Shown here piece after piece: positions 23,201 to 38,500 of a stretch of DNA of 64,000 nt. The translations under genes were made by a program, and so were the position numbers. Numbering within the stretch: position 1 is the first letter of the stretch; each line of letters begins with the position of its first letter. Origin of the DNA: Progne subis subis (lineage: Eukaryota; Chordata; Aves; Passeriformes; Hirundinidae); contig JAKJHU010000057.1 of assembly GCA_022316685.1 (NCBI GenBank), forward strand, positions 2,418,001-2,482,000. Reading direction: 5' to 3'. The notes beneath the pieces are model-generated. The model made no database searches. It was not told where the DNA came from and worked only from the letters and a program-made list of their open reading frames with translations.

Positions 23201-26200
23201 GATTTAAAAGATTATGTAAACGTGACTAAACTGAAGTTTACAGATTAAACACATAAAAGCATACAAATAATTTCCCCTGCTTCAACTGAAATCAAGCTGT
23301 AGGTTAAACAAGCTCTGAGGCCTCCTGCATATACTCATAGCAATGCAAATGCTAATGTGAGCCTGCACAAGACCTGGAGAGAAGACTTCCTGCCTCCACT
23401 TTGAATACCCACAAGGGGCGAGGGTGGTATTCCACCAGGGAGAAGACAGTATGTCCTGACGCACATCTCTCTGGTGGTGGCACAGTTCTAAGAGTACTGT
23501 GAACACCAAAACCAGAAGAAAACCACTTCATCCTCTGAGAGCAAGAAAATACAAAAGACAACCTACCAATGATCCCAACAACCAGCTCATTGTTGGTATC
23601 ATCACGACCCACCAGCAGGGAATAGTCGATGATGAGATGGCTGGAGAGGAACTGGGAATCACTGTGTATGGAGGCTTTCAGCACAGCTTTGCAATGGGAG
23701 CGGATGTACAAAGGATTGTCCCGAACCATCTTCAGAAGGTTTTCATCCAGCAGCACCACATCACAGGTTTCCTTGCCTGTGTCTGTTTTAACATTCCTAT
23801 TCCGGAGGGAGCCCTTCAGGTCAAACACCTGCAAAGGGAGAACAGCACTACTTTGTTTCATTTTTCTGGGTTAAACACTTCAGTACCTAACATTTGAGAA
23901 AGCAGCACAGCCAGGCAACTGGCTCCTTCTCCTTAGGAGGAAGACAATTAACAAAAAATATTTTGGAAAGAGTAGCATGTAAGCCTGGGTGAAAGCTCTG
24001 CCACTTCAATTCACAAGTTTTAGGCAGGTTATTTCACTAATATTTAGTCTAAATTAAGAGAAAAAGAGTCCCTCTACTTTTTATATTGTTTAGGTAAACT
24101 CAGTTTTCCAGCCAGTTTCTACAGAGTTAATTGCTGACAAAAGCAAAGCCACTGAAGAGGGAGGTGGGTGGTGTATGAAGCACCAGTTAACACTGGCAAG
24201 GCAAGAGACAGATGTTGTATTTCACCCCATCACAAGGCTGGAGATGATCTCTGGAGCTCTCCAGTCCAAAGTCCTGCTTTAAGCAGGTCCTGTTAGAGAA
24301 GACTGTTCAAGTTCTGTCCAGTCAAGATTTCACTAAGTTCCATGGAATAGAGTCCACAGTCTGTCTGGGTTTTTGTACTGTAGTGATTGAGCCCACCTCA
24401 TGATTTAAACAACAGACAAAAAGAAAACCCACGACATCCTTTACATCCACCTAGAATTCCCTCCATCCATTTCCTCCCACAGACATTCCCTGTTTGAGGT
24501 CAGGCACTGAGGGGTAAAGTGGAATGAACTGATACTATCTAGGTTTAGAAGTGATGCTTGTTTGAACTTCCTTTTTCAGCTTCAAATCTCTATTTAAAAG
24601 AGAATTTCCCACTAGTCATTTTAAGATCTTCATTATACTGCCTGATAAAGATTGCTTTTCCTGGACTAAGAGCAAGAACTCAAAATCTTGTCCCACATAT
24701 GAAGTGGTTCCAAGAAAGAATACTGGGTTGAAAAAACAATGAACTCCCCCCCACTACAGAGTAGCTGAGTGAGGGTAACTCTCGTTCTAAACAAATTAGT
24801 CTGTAATTCCAGTCAGTTCCTCTGAAAGTTTTGTAAAAAGATTTCACCTTTTCCTAACCAGGTTAGTAATGCTTCCTCTCAGACACCAGATATGCAGGGA
24901 TAAACAAGATTTCTAAATACTAAACCCTGCACAGCAGCTATGTGAACTAGCCAATACAGGCATCAAGCTCCTGAGGGTGATATAACAAGGAAGAGGTACA
25001 GACTGTCACCTTTGGGCAGTGCTAGGTGCTGACAGCACACACGAAGTTAGAAGTTACCTAGGTGGCTACAAATGACCCTGCTCTTTCTCCCAGTCACAAC
25101 TGCACTGCAAGGGAACAGAACACTTCATTCTTACCTGAGCCATCTTCCTGCCATAGAAAAGGTTTTCCATGACAAGCAGATCCAGCTTCTTTTCAGTGTT
25201 GTTTTGAGAGTTCTTGTAACCAATTCGATAAACCCCAAGGATTTTAGCCAGTGCTGTGGGCTTCTAATGAAGACAAGACATGGGTTAAGATCTGTGTAGA
25301 GACAATCAGCATTCCCATACCAGAAGCACCACTGTTCTGTCTGACTGTGTATTACAGCTTAGAAGTCCAAGCGTAATTTCCACTTTACATCTTAAAAACA
25401 CATTATTAGTGTAACACACACCCTCCAACATTTTCTCTTATTTAAATGAAAAAGGTTAATGGAAGCTTCCACTAGTTTTTAAAATACAGAACACTGCCTA
25501 AAATAAAAGGCACTTTTAAAAATACCTTCTGCTGAACTGCATTAGTGATGTAAGTGAAGTAGTGTGGAGCAAAGTCAAGGAATGACTGGACTTCCAGACG
25601 AGGCATTTGCTTCAAGATGAATCTATCATCTGTTTTAATAACAGACAGAGGCAACAAGGTTACATAGAATAACTGACATATTATTTGCAATTTTTTTAGG
25701 ATTGTCACATAGCTGAAATGGTTTGAAGAATTAAAGCACTACAATTCTCTTATATCCTTACCTATAGGAGCTCATTTCTAGATTCTTTTTAATTCATATA
25801 TTCTGAATTTCATCCTCCCTGGATTTCTACCTTCAAGTCAATCATGGACAAGAGACTGCCTACACTAGATCTACCTCAGCTATACAGACATCCTGTATAG
25901 ACAACAGGAGCAGTCTACAGACCACTTCGTTCCGTACTTGTTTTATGTAGAAATCAAGAAATGGCCACAGTTTTAGAAGAAGATTAGATAAACAATAGCA
26001 CATGAGATTATAAGAACCACTGTGTCTTTACCAAGAAGTTCTCCTTGAATTATACCCAAGTTTTTGTTTTTTGAAGCCTGCCTGAGAGTATAACCCTTCT
26101 GTTCAACTGGCCTTCCTAGCTGCTACTGCTGAAAAACAGAGCTACATTTTGTTCTCCTGCACATACAAAGAGATAAATATTTTGATATTGAAGACCCCAG

Positions 26201-26526
26201 TACAATCCACCTCATTTTCCCTTCTGAGTGGTCACTTCACAATCAGTAACCCTCTGGACAGAGGTTATCAGAGATTAAATGACACACCAAGCACCACAAT
26301 ACAGAAATAACAGCTCTCATTCCAAGGGGGGAAGAAGCTGCATTTTTACCCTCAGTCACATAGAACGCAGCTCCAGATTTGCCACCTCGTGCCTGCCAGG
26401 GCATTGAGTGAGAGAGAGAGCGGATGAAATCCTCTTCACTGCTCCCCAGGATCACTTCACGCATCCTGTGAAACTCCCCAGCATAATAAATCCGGCAGTA
26501 GAACTTGGCATTTGCATCGGAGAACT
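20202..26526 (-). CDS. PIKFYVE: PIKFYVE W31-W36: C-terminal phosphoinositide kinase domain
   Basis: W31 is 26350-26526, W32 25526-25629, W33 25135-25263, W34 23567-23828, W35 21384-21458, W36 20202-20317. W31 reads FSDANAKFYCRIYYAGEF. W32 has RFILKQM, whose lysine is the ATP-binding residue of this kinase family. W33 reads LAKILGVYRIGYKN. W34 has DLKGSLRNRNV, LLDENLLKMVRDNPLYIRSH and IIDYSLLVGRDD, the catalytic-loop region. W34/W35 give VVGIIDYIRTFTWDKKLE, the metal-binding and activation segment. W36 ends KYFLMVPDHWTGLGLNC. All key residues are intact. The W35-W36 intron holds an antisense-oriented CR1 copy. Confidence 0.97.
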
Positions 26527-29500
26527 CTGCAAGAAACGGTTTTCCTCCATAACAGCAACAGGCACTGACCACCCCAGACAACACTGAGATTTTACTCATG
26601 CCTAGAGGAGTGTTATTGTGCTAAACATCTCTCTCATACTTATTGTAACTGAAGTTTCAACCAACAGGCTTTAAATGGAAAACTGACTGAAAAGTCAACT
26701 CCCTCTAGATTAGGTCACAATAAATGTCATGGGAAAGTGTTTGGACAAAAGACCAGTTAAAAAAAGTCTATGGAGTATTTTTGCAAAAGAGATTGATTAT
26801 AGTAAGTAAAAATTGTATTTTTTTTATTATTTGCTTTTCCTTCATGAAAAACTATTAACTTCAAAACTTCCACTACATGTGCATGAAGAAATGAACTTGT
26901 CAGCTAAGACTAAGTTGTTATTTACAACTACTCACGGAGTTCCACGTGGGGATTCACCACCTGCTTCTTCTGTCCATCTCCTCCATCTCCATCATCTGAA
27001 GGCATAAAGGACATTGGGTCAGGGCTGCTCACTATTATTACTGAGGAAGCCATATTAAGTTCTACTTGTAAGCTCACATTACAAGAAAAATATTTTCTTT
27101 TTTTTTTCCAAGAATACAGAGGGAACTATACACAGGGAATTAGAAATACAGCTATAATTGTATAATATAATACATATGCTAGAAGGGCACTGCTGTTTAT
27201 GGACACAAATCCAGTCCTTCTCTTCATTCATTTTCCATGAGCTAAAACAATGAGAACTAAACAGCAAGTGAGAGAGAAAGGGCTGCTTAACTACAGTCAA
27301 TTCAGTCCAAAGGCATTCAAGACCAGACCTCTCCACATTCCTATAGGTTGGGTTTGAAAGGTCCTGCTTCCCTTATCACAAAGAAAAGCAATGCATTTAG
27401 GGAAAAAAACATATTTGATGTTCAAATTATTAATTTTCAATGTGTGCTGAGTAACCTTGGACTGCTGAACAAGTAGGAGCAGGAGCGCATTTGGGGCCTT
27501 GCACGGATGAATGAGGTTTGGGAGAAGTAACAACCCAAGAGAGAAGATGAACTCTGCAGTCTTGTACCTTGAGCCTCTGCTCCTTGGTTTTCTGCTCCCT
27601 CTTTGCCCATCTGCCCAACCTGGTAGTAAGCACTGTCAGCACCACGTAAGGTCTCCTTCTTCTGGGAAGACAGGTCTGGGCTCTTCCCTCCCGTGCCACG
27701 GAAGAAAGACAAAACACCAGAAGGTTTCTTTGCTACAGTGAAAAGGAAAGGAAAAGATGGTGTTGGCATTTCCACAGGCAGTTTAATAACAGCATGGCTC
27801 CTACAAAAATTTCCCATTCATTGTTCTATCTGGAGGAATGATGCCATTCAACTATAACTTATTAGCCATTCTTTAGGCAAATAAGGTCCATGAGGGTGAA
27901 TGATCTAGTGTTCTGAGCAGCATCCTAGAATGCAGAGACATTCGAAAACACAGACCAAGAATGCGTGTCTTTAATACAGTGAGAACTTCATGTCTCCATT
28001 TCAAAATATATTAACTGCATCTCTTTAAAGAAGGCAATCCTAAAAGAAGGGCACCATATCCCACTGAACAGGCTAGATTCAAGAACAACCCTAGGTCCAC
28101 CACGTAACAACATTAAATCAGCGAATGACAGTTTGATCTCATAAGAATCAGAGAAAGTCACAGATTTCAAAAAAACCCCACACACTCCCACCCCCCGCCA
28201 TGTGTTACACTAAGTTGCCACTAAGACTAGCCACAATTTCAACTCAGAATGCTGCTTTTTCTTCCTCACATGAACTAGAATCCAGGTTAAGGGGACTCAA
28301 GTCTGAGCTGAGATTAGCACCATGGATGATTTTGGGAAAATGGTCTTACGCTGTTCTGGCTCCGCACTGCGAAGTGGACACATGTTAGCCTCAGGCAGGC
28401 GGACTGGGCTGCTGCTCTTGGGTTTGCTGTCTGACATGCTGAAAGGAGAAAACAAAGAAGCCATGAACCAACGAATACTGCCACCCAAGACACTACTGCT
28501 TTATGCCTGCACATTTATTTCTCCCACTTGCCTAAACACTAAGGGAAAAAGACACCACTGAAAGGTGAAAGTGTGGGACTCTCCCAAGTTGTCCTCCTGC
28601 ATCTTCCTAAAAACTATCTCTCAGAGACCATAGCAACAGTTCCATCCATGACCACAGCAAAGGTAAGCAGGCCCAGCATTCCTACCATGTATGCAGCCAA
28701 GAGATTAGGTGATGGAGCTAGCACGGTCCATAACATGAAATGGAAACTCACATACTGAAGTATGTGTTGATTACATGGAATGGGTGAGATTCCATCAGAA
28801 AGCAGACATCCTAACAAGGGCATTATTTTGGGGGGTTCTTCCCCATCCTAGTTTTGGCTTATCCACTACCATCACTGTCTTCACTCTATGTACTGTTGTT
28901 GCTGCATGTAACCTGTTTGGTTGTAATCCTTCTTCAGAACTGTTCTTCAGAGATGCTTTGGACAACTCATCCAGGGCATTTCTGTACTCCTTGCAACTGA
29001 TGGGGAAAGAAGAAAAGAAAGGAAAGGGAAAGGACCAAAATAATTAAGTGTTCTCTTGGAAACTCTGCAATACCAGCCAGAAGATTCAGTTCAGAGACAA
29101 TCACAGGAAAGAAAACACCACAGTAAAAAACCTCTTTTATTTTTTCTTATTATTAGAACTTCGTTTTCTTAGAACAGAAGCTGTTCTAGACATTACTGCA
29201 GGAAAAATATCCCCCTATTTTTCCCCCTCCCACAGTTTAAGAATGCACTTCTTCAAAAATCTGCTGTCTTGTGACATGCAAACCCAAAGGTTTACTGAAG
29301 CAGCTGGTGAGAAGAGCTGAGCAGTAGCAAGAGACAGATTGCAATATCAATACTAACAGCTGTTCCCCAACTCAGCTGCACTTCCTCCAGCTGGAGAGGC
29401 TGAGAAAACCTTAGCTGCATTTCTTTCTCTAGTAACATGTCATTAAAAGAAACACCACACAACTAAGTCATTTTGCATACTAGAGTTCCACTAAAAAAGT

Positions 29501-32500
29501 CCAAAATCCAGTTGCACTTTCATTATCTCAGCAGTAAAAGGAAAGAACCCCATCTCTGGCAGAAACTCTAACATGGCTTCATGTAGAAATTCTGTCATGC
29601 TTGTTGCCTATCATTAAAATTTAAATATTCCTCAAACACAAAAGCTTCAAAAGTATAAAGCATGTCAGATGAAACAACAAATCACACCAGTACCTGAGAG
29701 CAAAAGCTATGATGGAGCTTGGTTCTTTCTCACAGACTGCAATAGGTACGCGTTCATGCTCATACATTAGGTAGTGCTTATCTGGGTCACTAAATGAAAA
29801 CAACAAACTGTCAGCAGATCATAGAACTTCGTGGGAAGAAAAGAAGTTTTGTTCAAAACCCAGATCTCATCACTGCACTCCCAGGCACAAGCTGCAAGAC
29901 TCAGCATGGAACCAAAGCTTCCCAGATCAGCTTCTCCCAATAGACACATTCATAACTATGTGGTTAATTCTAAATGGTAGAGTGTTAGGAAAATCAGCAT
30001 TTCAAGCAAGCTGCTTGGATCAGAAGACCAGCTTCAGGTTAGAATAAGAGTCTATTTCTGTTTAGCAGCCACCATTCCTAATGGCACCAAAACCTGCCTG
30101 AGTTTGGTTTGACTGTCCAGCAGCATAGCCTGTAGAATGAACTTAGGGGGCAAACCTGGACCCTTTTCTAAACAGGCAGTTTATCACAGAAAATTCCCCA
30201 AAGCCTCCTGGATTCTTGTACAGTTTTCTTCAACTTATCTGTAGAGTCCATTCATTTAGCTTTTACCTCTTTAGCCCAAGGCTCCGCTCCTACACTGGGG
30301 GTGGGATTCACAAGTTAAACTCAGGCTGCCAAACATTAGGCTCATGTCAAACGAGAAGCACTACAAAGCACGCAGACCGTGTAGCTGAAAGACTTTCCAG
30401 CCTGCCCTTCTTCATGTGAGAGGGAGACTTGAGGGCACATGCAGTAGCCATTGAACCTGACCTACACCCAGACAATGCCAATTTGAGTCCAACCCTTGGA
30501 AGAGGTCTGGAAGCAAAAACAAGATGCAGGCATGTAGCTTTAGTTAAGTCTTTGCTAAGGAAGGGCATTTCCACTCCCTCCCTGCAGCAATGAAGTTAGA
30601 AGGCACATTTCTCCAGTGTTCCCCCACCCCCTCATCTCCCACAAGAGCTCTGAGGAGGCATGGCTGCTAGGAGGAGAAACTGACACCGGTTTACACAAGA
30701 GCATTTATCTGTTACCTTTCTTATCACAGAAAATTCTCTATCTTAATCAGAGGCAAACCCAAGTAATGACTTAAATTAAACACTGAGCAAAGGAGGCATG
30801 CACGGCACCGCCTGCAATGTGACAATGTTATGCGGTACTTACAAGGGAAAGGGAATGGGGTTATAGTTGTTTCCAGGCAAAAAATTAGCCAAAATAGCTT
30901 TCATGGTGGACTTCTCCTTCACTTGGCTGTCTGTAGATCCCAGTGAGTGTCCATCAAACACATCTGGAACAGACACATGTCAGGACTGCATCACAATATC
31001 AAAGTTTAAGCTGTAAATTCAGAAGGATGACTACACACCACAGAGTTACCAGTTATTTGTCATTTCCTAAAAGGATCTTGCGAACTTGGCACAGAAAAGC
31101 AAGAGAAAGAATACAAGATCACAACTGAACTATACCTTCTGAGCTGCTTGTTGTGTCCTGTTCAGAGAGTGTGCTGGCACCAGCCGTATGCTCCGATGCT
31201 ACCTCTGGAGAGGTGGGCAGCTGTAGATGGGTGGAGCCTGTGGAGCTCTGACTTGATAAAGTTGTCAGGAAACGATCCTCTGAGGGAACAAGGACAGTTA
31301 AGGACTGAAGAAATAATTCTACATGGCTGCCAGAAGCTAATCAACATCTACTTTCAGAAAGTTTTGACTTAGAAAGCAGGTAAGGCCACACAGACCAAAG
31401 GACCGGACAAGCTCATCAGTGTAGCACAAAACCTCCAAAAAATGCGTACTCTTAGAAGTACTAACTTCAGCTCCACAAACTCAGTATGCCTCACAGGTAA
31501 GAGATCTCAGCACCCATAATCAGATCACAAAGAGGCAAAAGGCATTTCCATGTAGTTATTCAGTTATTTAGAAAACTTCTGGAAGTTTTTAAACTAATGT
31601 TCAAGGGAAAACCCTTGTTGGCCAAGTTACTAATCTCTAGTAATTCAGCTTCCTATTAGAAGCAGATGGCCAATTTCTATTCCTACCATTAGAAAAAAAA
31701 AATGTGACTTGACTGGGATTTGGTGTTCCTCTGATTTATCAAATTTGACAAAAGCTCCCATGTTATGTCAGGAAAAGGGCTATAACATGCTTCTATTGAC
31801 ATCTTATGAAAAATAAGTAACAGACCTTTCTCTCCATTTTGCAGTGCTGGAGAAGCATTTCGTGGGGAAGCATCCATGCTACTGATCTAGGCAGAATAAC
31901 AAAACACCAATGTTGATGCCAAGCTCTTTACAGCTGTATTCCCTCCTGTATGGGACACTTACAAAAGCAGCTGTATTACAACAGAGCACCCTCACCCACT
32001 TCTCAGCCTCTGTATGTCACTGTATCTGTAACCACTGGAAAAAGACAAGGCAACTCAAGTTCACAAGATGCTTATGGTGGCTGTTATCTGTGTATGCTGC
32101 TTTAAACATGTCACTCGCCCTCTCTAAGAACCTACTGCCTGCTAGATCATGATAAGGTTTGCTTTAGCACCTAACAAATATATGTTAAGTGGAAGGGGCA
32201 TGTGTGCATGCAGCAGGGCAAATCCAGGGTCTCTAGGACCTTTTAGTGCACCTTGCTATGGTAGAACTATTGGGAGTTCAATCTCTCTATGATGCTTGTA
32301 CTGTACTGCCCTGCAGCCCAGACACCTCCTCAGAGTTCCAGCTCCCCAAAGGGTGGAAGTTCAGCATGATGCCATGTGTATTCTTGGACACTGCTCTTGA
32401 GGCAGCAGTCCAAAGTCATTTATCCATCCCCCCAGTCAGTTCCCATGCGATACATCACAAAACACCACATCCTGAAAAGCCTTTATCAGTCCTTCCTGTA

Positions 32501-35500
32501 TCATTTGCTCTACCTCTCGATATTATTTGTCTTTTCTTTTTCACAAGGGATGCACCTGATGGGCAACAACGTAGGGTTGGAGGAGATGGCCCAGCTCCTA
32601 TCTAGGCACACACCTGACAATGACTGCAGCTCTCTCTCACATCAACACTACACAAACATCACAGAAAATCATCAACTGCTATTCATACTTACTCTAGTCT
32701 CTCTACAGTATGGCTCTTAGGAAAAGATACATATACTAACACAAAATTTATGCTTTTACAGTTGAAAATTACAGGATGTAGTAAAACTAATTTAGTAATT
32801 ATTAAAGAAAACTCAAGCCAGTCTTAAGACTACTGTGCTGCCCCAGAAGAAAAAAATGTTTAAGAGGTTTATAGCCAGTTAGACATACCTTGCTTTCTTC
32901 ACCTTGCCTCAGTCTCCCAGGGCTGGGTGGTACTGATGGACGTTTTCTCCCTTTCTCTTGTTGGAAGAGATCCTGCAATCTTAGACAAAAAAAACCCCAA
33001 AAAAACATAATCAAACAAACAAAAACAAACCACACAAAACCAGCACCACCAAAGAAAAATTAATCAAAAGGCAGGTACTGGTATTATCTCTGAATGACAC
33101 AAGTTACGGAGTTTCTCCATACCAAACCCAGATGGCTGCTAACACGTGCCAAAGATTATCAAATGGCCAAAGACAGCACATTTTCTTCACCTCTGAGATT
33201 ATTTCATCCAATCAACAGGTTCCATGCTCCCCTCTTCCCATCTCCTTCATTTATGCAAATGAAATTTTCTCCTCTAGATGCAAGTTGTGCTCTACAACCC
33301 AACATTTTTATCATACTGGCCTCAAATAATTTTGTGTTCCAGTCGATCAGCTGTGTGCTCTTAACCAGCAGAGCACATTCAGCACAAGCTCTATAGAGCG
33401 ACTGCTCTGTAGTGAAAGAAACTACAGCTGAACATCTTCCCTCCCAGAACCAACACAGTGTCAGTGCTGCTCATGATTCCAGCATGTGTCCACTCACCTA
33501 TTATTCCAGGCTTGTAGCATCTCACAAAGTCCTTGCTTTTTAGCTATCAGAGACTCAAAAACAGATTGCAGCTGTTGAGGTGTGTCCAGTGATGATGAAA
33601 GCAGCCTTGCTTGGATTTTCTCAGTCCAGTTTCGAAACTCTCCTTCTTCCATCTGCCAAAAGGAAAACTGCCACTGTTATCTCACCAAGATGACACAAGA
33701 TTTGAGTAGCTCCTCCATACACTTAGCCTATGGACCACTGATGCAAAAATAGTCTATTACCTCCTTTTGGGCAAAGAGGTCTTCCATCTTCTCTTCCCTC
33801 GTTTTGCTGAAAGTATCCGTTTTCAGAGAAGCGAGGCGATCATCCACAGCAAGATACACTTGTGACACCCTGTCAACAGCGACGCAAAGAGTTCAGATGT
33901 GACCACTTGGAGCTTCTTCAACATTCTTTAAAAGTGTCTGAATGTGTTTAAGGTAAGCATTTAAGAATACAAAAGACAATATGTGACAGCCTTCCTGCAC
34001 AGTAAGCTACCAAGCTGTATTCACAGACAAAGCTGGGAAAACTTCATTAGTAATAGGAGAAACCTAGATGTTACACTCACTGACATTTGTCTCCAAAATT
34101 ATTCTTAGCAGTGGACTTGTCAGAGAGCAATACAAATGTCTCAAACACATTACTAAGACAGGGGAACTGTTGTATCATCTGTGATTAGGAAGAATCTGGG
34201 TCTGCAAGCTACATCTCCACTAGTAGGGCTCAGAAAAAATTAGTATCTCTATTTGAGCTCTAAACAAAGCTCCACAGGTTTTGAAGTCAGATGGTCACAG
34301 AGACAACACAGGAATGCTGTGACCAGGCAGAACAGCAGTCTGGCTGAATTTAACAGGGTTTTCATCAGGCCCTGTCTCCCATCTTTTTGTGCCTACATTT
34401 AGAAAGTGTCTAGGCTCATGGTAGCTCACCTCAGACCACAAGGAGGTACAGCCTGCCAGCTGTTACCATATTCAACAGCTAAAAAAGGCAAAGACATCTG
34501 TACACCAGAGAGTTCCATTGCCACATGACTGATATAATAACAACAGTTCTGTTTGGACAAGAGATTTGAGCAAGGTCTTTGCAGTTTTTTGGAGCTGAAT
34601 TGAAACTCAGTCAGATGTTCTATAAAGGAACATTAGGGTACGAGTACAAAGTATAACCTGCAGTTTTCAGGGTTGGCCTTCTAGGATCATCTTTTCCATT
34701 TAATTTTTAGCATTAGAGGGAAGAATTAAAAATACTTTAACTGTGCATTTCAAAAGGTAACATTTCAGACACCTGCTGATGACCAACCTCTCAGCAGCTT
34801 GGCAGCATTATTCAGAAACCTGCTATAAGACTCAGACATCAGTGCAACATTAAGGGATAGAGAAGAAAAGAATCTTAGTTTGTACTGGCAATGTTTAACC
34901 TGATTTGCCACCAGACAAAGAGTTGAGACATCAGTACAGACAGAGCAAGCAAAGGTAACAGAGGTTTCAGTACCACTGTCTCTTGGAATTATATAGGCAC
35001 ACATGTATTACTTTTCTATCAAATAATGAATATTTATCCAAATCTCATCATATTAGCAAAAACAGTTATGTGTTCTGCTAACAAAATACAAATAAGGTTA
35101 GGAAGACATTAAAAACAAAGCTTACTTTTGTGAGAAATCCTTGAGATCCTGCAAAATAGTAACTTTTAATGGAGCTTGTCGTTTGATGTAGATCTTGGGG
35201 AGTGGGACACACACTTCCAGCAGCCGGATCGGAGAGTAGCTGAGAAGGCAACACAACAGCTTGTAACACAACCCACACCACACAGTACTAGCTCCACACC
35301 ATACTGGGGTTTGAGGCCCTTACATGAAAAAGGGCACTGTCAATGTATCCAGGGCTTTAGTTACTTCTAGCAGCAATAACACTGTTCCTGTATTCCCCAG
35401 GCAAGAAGTAAAACCACAAATCATTATTGCAAAACCAAAATTTTGAAAGCATTTGGAATTAGACAGGGAAAAGCATTTCCTTTCTGTATCATGCAACAGG

Positions 35501-38500
35501 AACCATCCACTCTTGGAACGCTGCCCACCACAGCTAGGACAGTGATGCCACCCACAAAGCCCTCTGCAAGCCAGCACACAATCCTGCACTTGTGGCTATG
35601 GTACAGTTATGCCATCCCTATGCTGTACTCACAGTGAAGGACAGAACTGATGAACCCTTACTAATGCTTCACACAGTGCCAGAGAGAGAAGGAAGTTTTT
35701 AGCAGTGGAACTCACCTGAAAGACGCCACCATCTGATTATAGGAGAAATACTGGTGATAGTCATGGTGGATGGAATGCCCACAAGGCTCTGCATTGGCCC
35801 TTCGAGTGTACTGGTACCCATAGAACCTCAGCTCAAGGTATTTTGCAAAAGACATAGACCAAGAGTCATTGGAAAGGGGAACAACTGGTGTCACCTGAAA
35901 AATTGAAAGGCAAGTGTCTAAATTTCATCCTTCAAACAAGATGAGGGACAGGATAATCCAGGCAGCAATTTAGTATTTCTAGTACCAGAAGCACCCGTGA
36001 CGCTGAAACATACTTAAGAACGAAGATAGCGTTTATGCATAGCTAAGGCCAACAAACAGTTAAAATAAATCTGATAAACAACAACTGCTAGCTGATGATG
36101 AAAGGTGCTAAGCTGGGGGAATCCAAACATAACCTTGATGGAAGCTTACTTTTAGAATGCTATTTCTCTGTACAGAGTCAATTTCCAGCCAGCAGCAGCA
36201 GGCCACATCATATACAAATTTTTCCCTGGTGATTCTCCAGCTACAAATGCGTTGGTACTGCTTTGCAGAGTGTTTCAACTTCAGAAGTGCTTACAAGCTT
36301 AGAGGAGACAAAGCTTTACACACACCTGACAACTTCAAACATGTAAGTGTTTACATGAGCACACAAAAAATAAAAGGTTACAGAGCAGCTGTATACATAG
36401 CAGCACAGGGCTTGCTTGTCAGCAACTGCGTCAACCTCCTCCAGGTATCTGTAAATCCAACACCCATGTTTAAGGCAGCCTAAGTAGGTGACCTGAGTCA
36501 TCCATATGGGTAATTCAGGTGTTTTGCATTTCAGGTACTGCATGAATCTTTTTTCATTAAGTTTTACTCTCGTCTCTTTGAAGGCTCTTCATGTTTAGCT
36601 AGACACAGGTGTCCAGTTAGCAATGCTCTCTTAGCTAAATTACAGAACAAGTTTCAGATAATGCACAATCTTATTATCTTGTGGGCTTTTTAAAGCAATT
36701 GAATATTTCTCTAATGAAGATGCTACTTTCTAATGACTACTAAAGGAAGTCCAGACATCACATTGACGCAATGGAGGCTGTTCAGTCCACAGCAGATCAA
36801 AAAACAGCAAGTGGCTTTAGTCAATTACTATGCCAGCAGGTTTTGGTGTCTGCCCCTTCCCGTATGCTCATAAAGATTCACTGCAAGAAAGGAACCACAC
36901 CCTTCACTTCTAAGTAGGCAATTCCATTTTTTCTGCTTAGATCGATCCTCAGAGTCAATTATGACACTTTCTAGCAGGACTTCCTCACAGAAGATTTTTT
37001 ACCCTTAATGGCCCCAGTTCTAAAAGAGGAATTTGTAGGTAACATGAGAACATATGTTTCAGTAACAGGTTTTCTGCCAGTTTAGCCATAGCTCCAGGCA
37101 TGAGCACTTTCTCAAAAATGCTGCCTTTCCATACAAGGCCAGTCACAACAAGAATACTAAAGTGGAATAGCAATGATTCTGAAGTCCACATCCTTACCTG
37201 TTTGCACAGTCTGCACCAGGAGTAAGTAAGGATGGTGTGCTGGTACCCAGGGACGGGGGAGTCCAGCTCCTTCAACACAATCTGCACACAGCCTTGTCCG
37301 TGAACAAAGCGACGAATGTGGTGCACCATTGGTGTTTCACAGAACATACTGGGGCACTGGTAGGAAGGCCTTACAGAGAGAAACAGAAACATTGATGAAT
37401 GATACCATACCAGGCATGGTTTTTTTAAATCATGGAAGAAAGACCAACATCAGAAAAATAAACCTGAATTGTTTAGGTACCAAAGTCAGATAAGATATTC
37501 TTCAAAACCAGAAAGAGCCTGAAAAAGCTCAGATTTTCCTTGCTCATGTGAAAAAATAAAGAATTTTAATTACTGAAACTATGGAGATTGAGAAGCATTC
37601 ACTTTAGCACACACTATCTAGTGAGCAGAGAGAAGCAAGAATTTAAAAGTGGGCAGCTAAGCTCCTTGATCACCACAAGGAGAAATACTCATTCCTCCAG
37701 AAGGCTGAACATCAAGAGCCTTCTGCTACTGCAAGTGGCCAGTGGAGAGAACAGAGTAAGCTTGTCCTTTGAGCAGGTTACCTACCCAGCTTCACAGCCT
37801 GTCGAGACTCTGCATGGGGTTGTGACAGCCCCAGCTATTACAGAAACCTAACAACTGACACCTCTGTGAGGTGAAATAAATGACACAGTACTTTGCCAGG
37901 GCTAAAAGTGTTCTGGACTGTTTACATTGGCCACCTTGCACATATGACAAAGCCTTACTATGAGACACTAAATAACTAGTGTTACCCAAGACTTGGATGA
38001 ACTTTCAAAGAGACACCTCAGGAAACTGTGACCAGTACAGTTGCTTGTCTTGAAAAACAGACAGTTTGAATACATGTTCAGACCCTTAACTTGGCCCTTA
38101 AACCCTAATTGCTACAGAAAGTGCTAAGTGAATACATTTGTCTTTATGAACTTAGAAACCTTGTTTCACAATCTGTTTCACTTCCTCACAAAAGGAAGTA
38201 AGAAGGACAGGCCCAAAACTGGAAGGCAATGGATGTATTTGGTTATAACAAGTGAGCATAAGTGAATTAGAACAAATTCCTCCTTACCTGAAACAATAGC
38301 GCTCCAGAAAAATCCCAAGAGTTAGGTCATTTTTCCCATAGAACTCCATGGTCACAATCCTAAAGCAGAGAAAGAAAAGCTTTAGAGACTGGATGCCATC
38401 ACCATTAGCTGTGCAATGGCCTTATTTTTTTTTTTCCCACTTGACTACCCTTCCTAGATCCCTGCTGTTAGGTTTGCTATTAATGAGATTAAAGTCCTAC

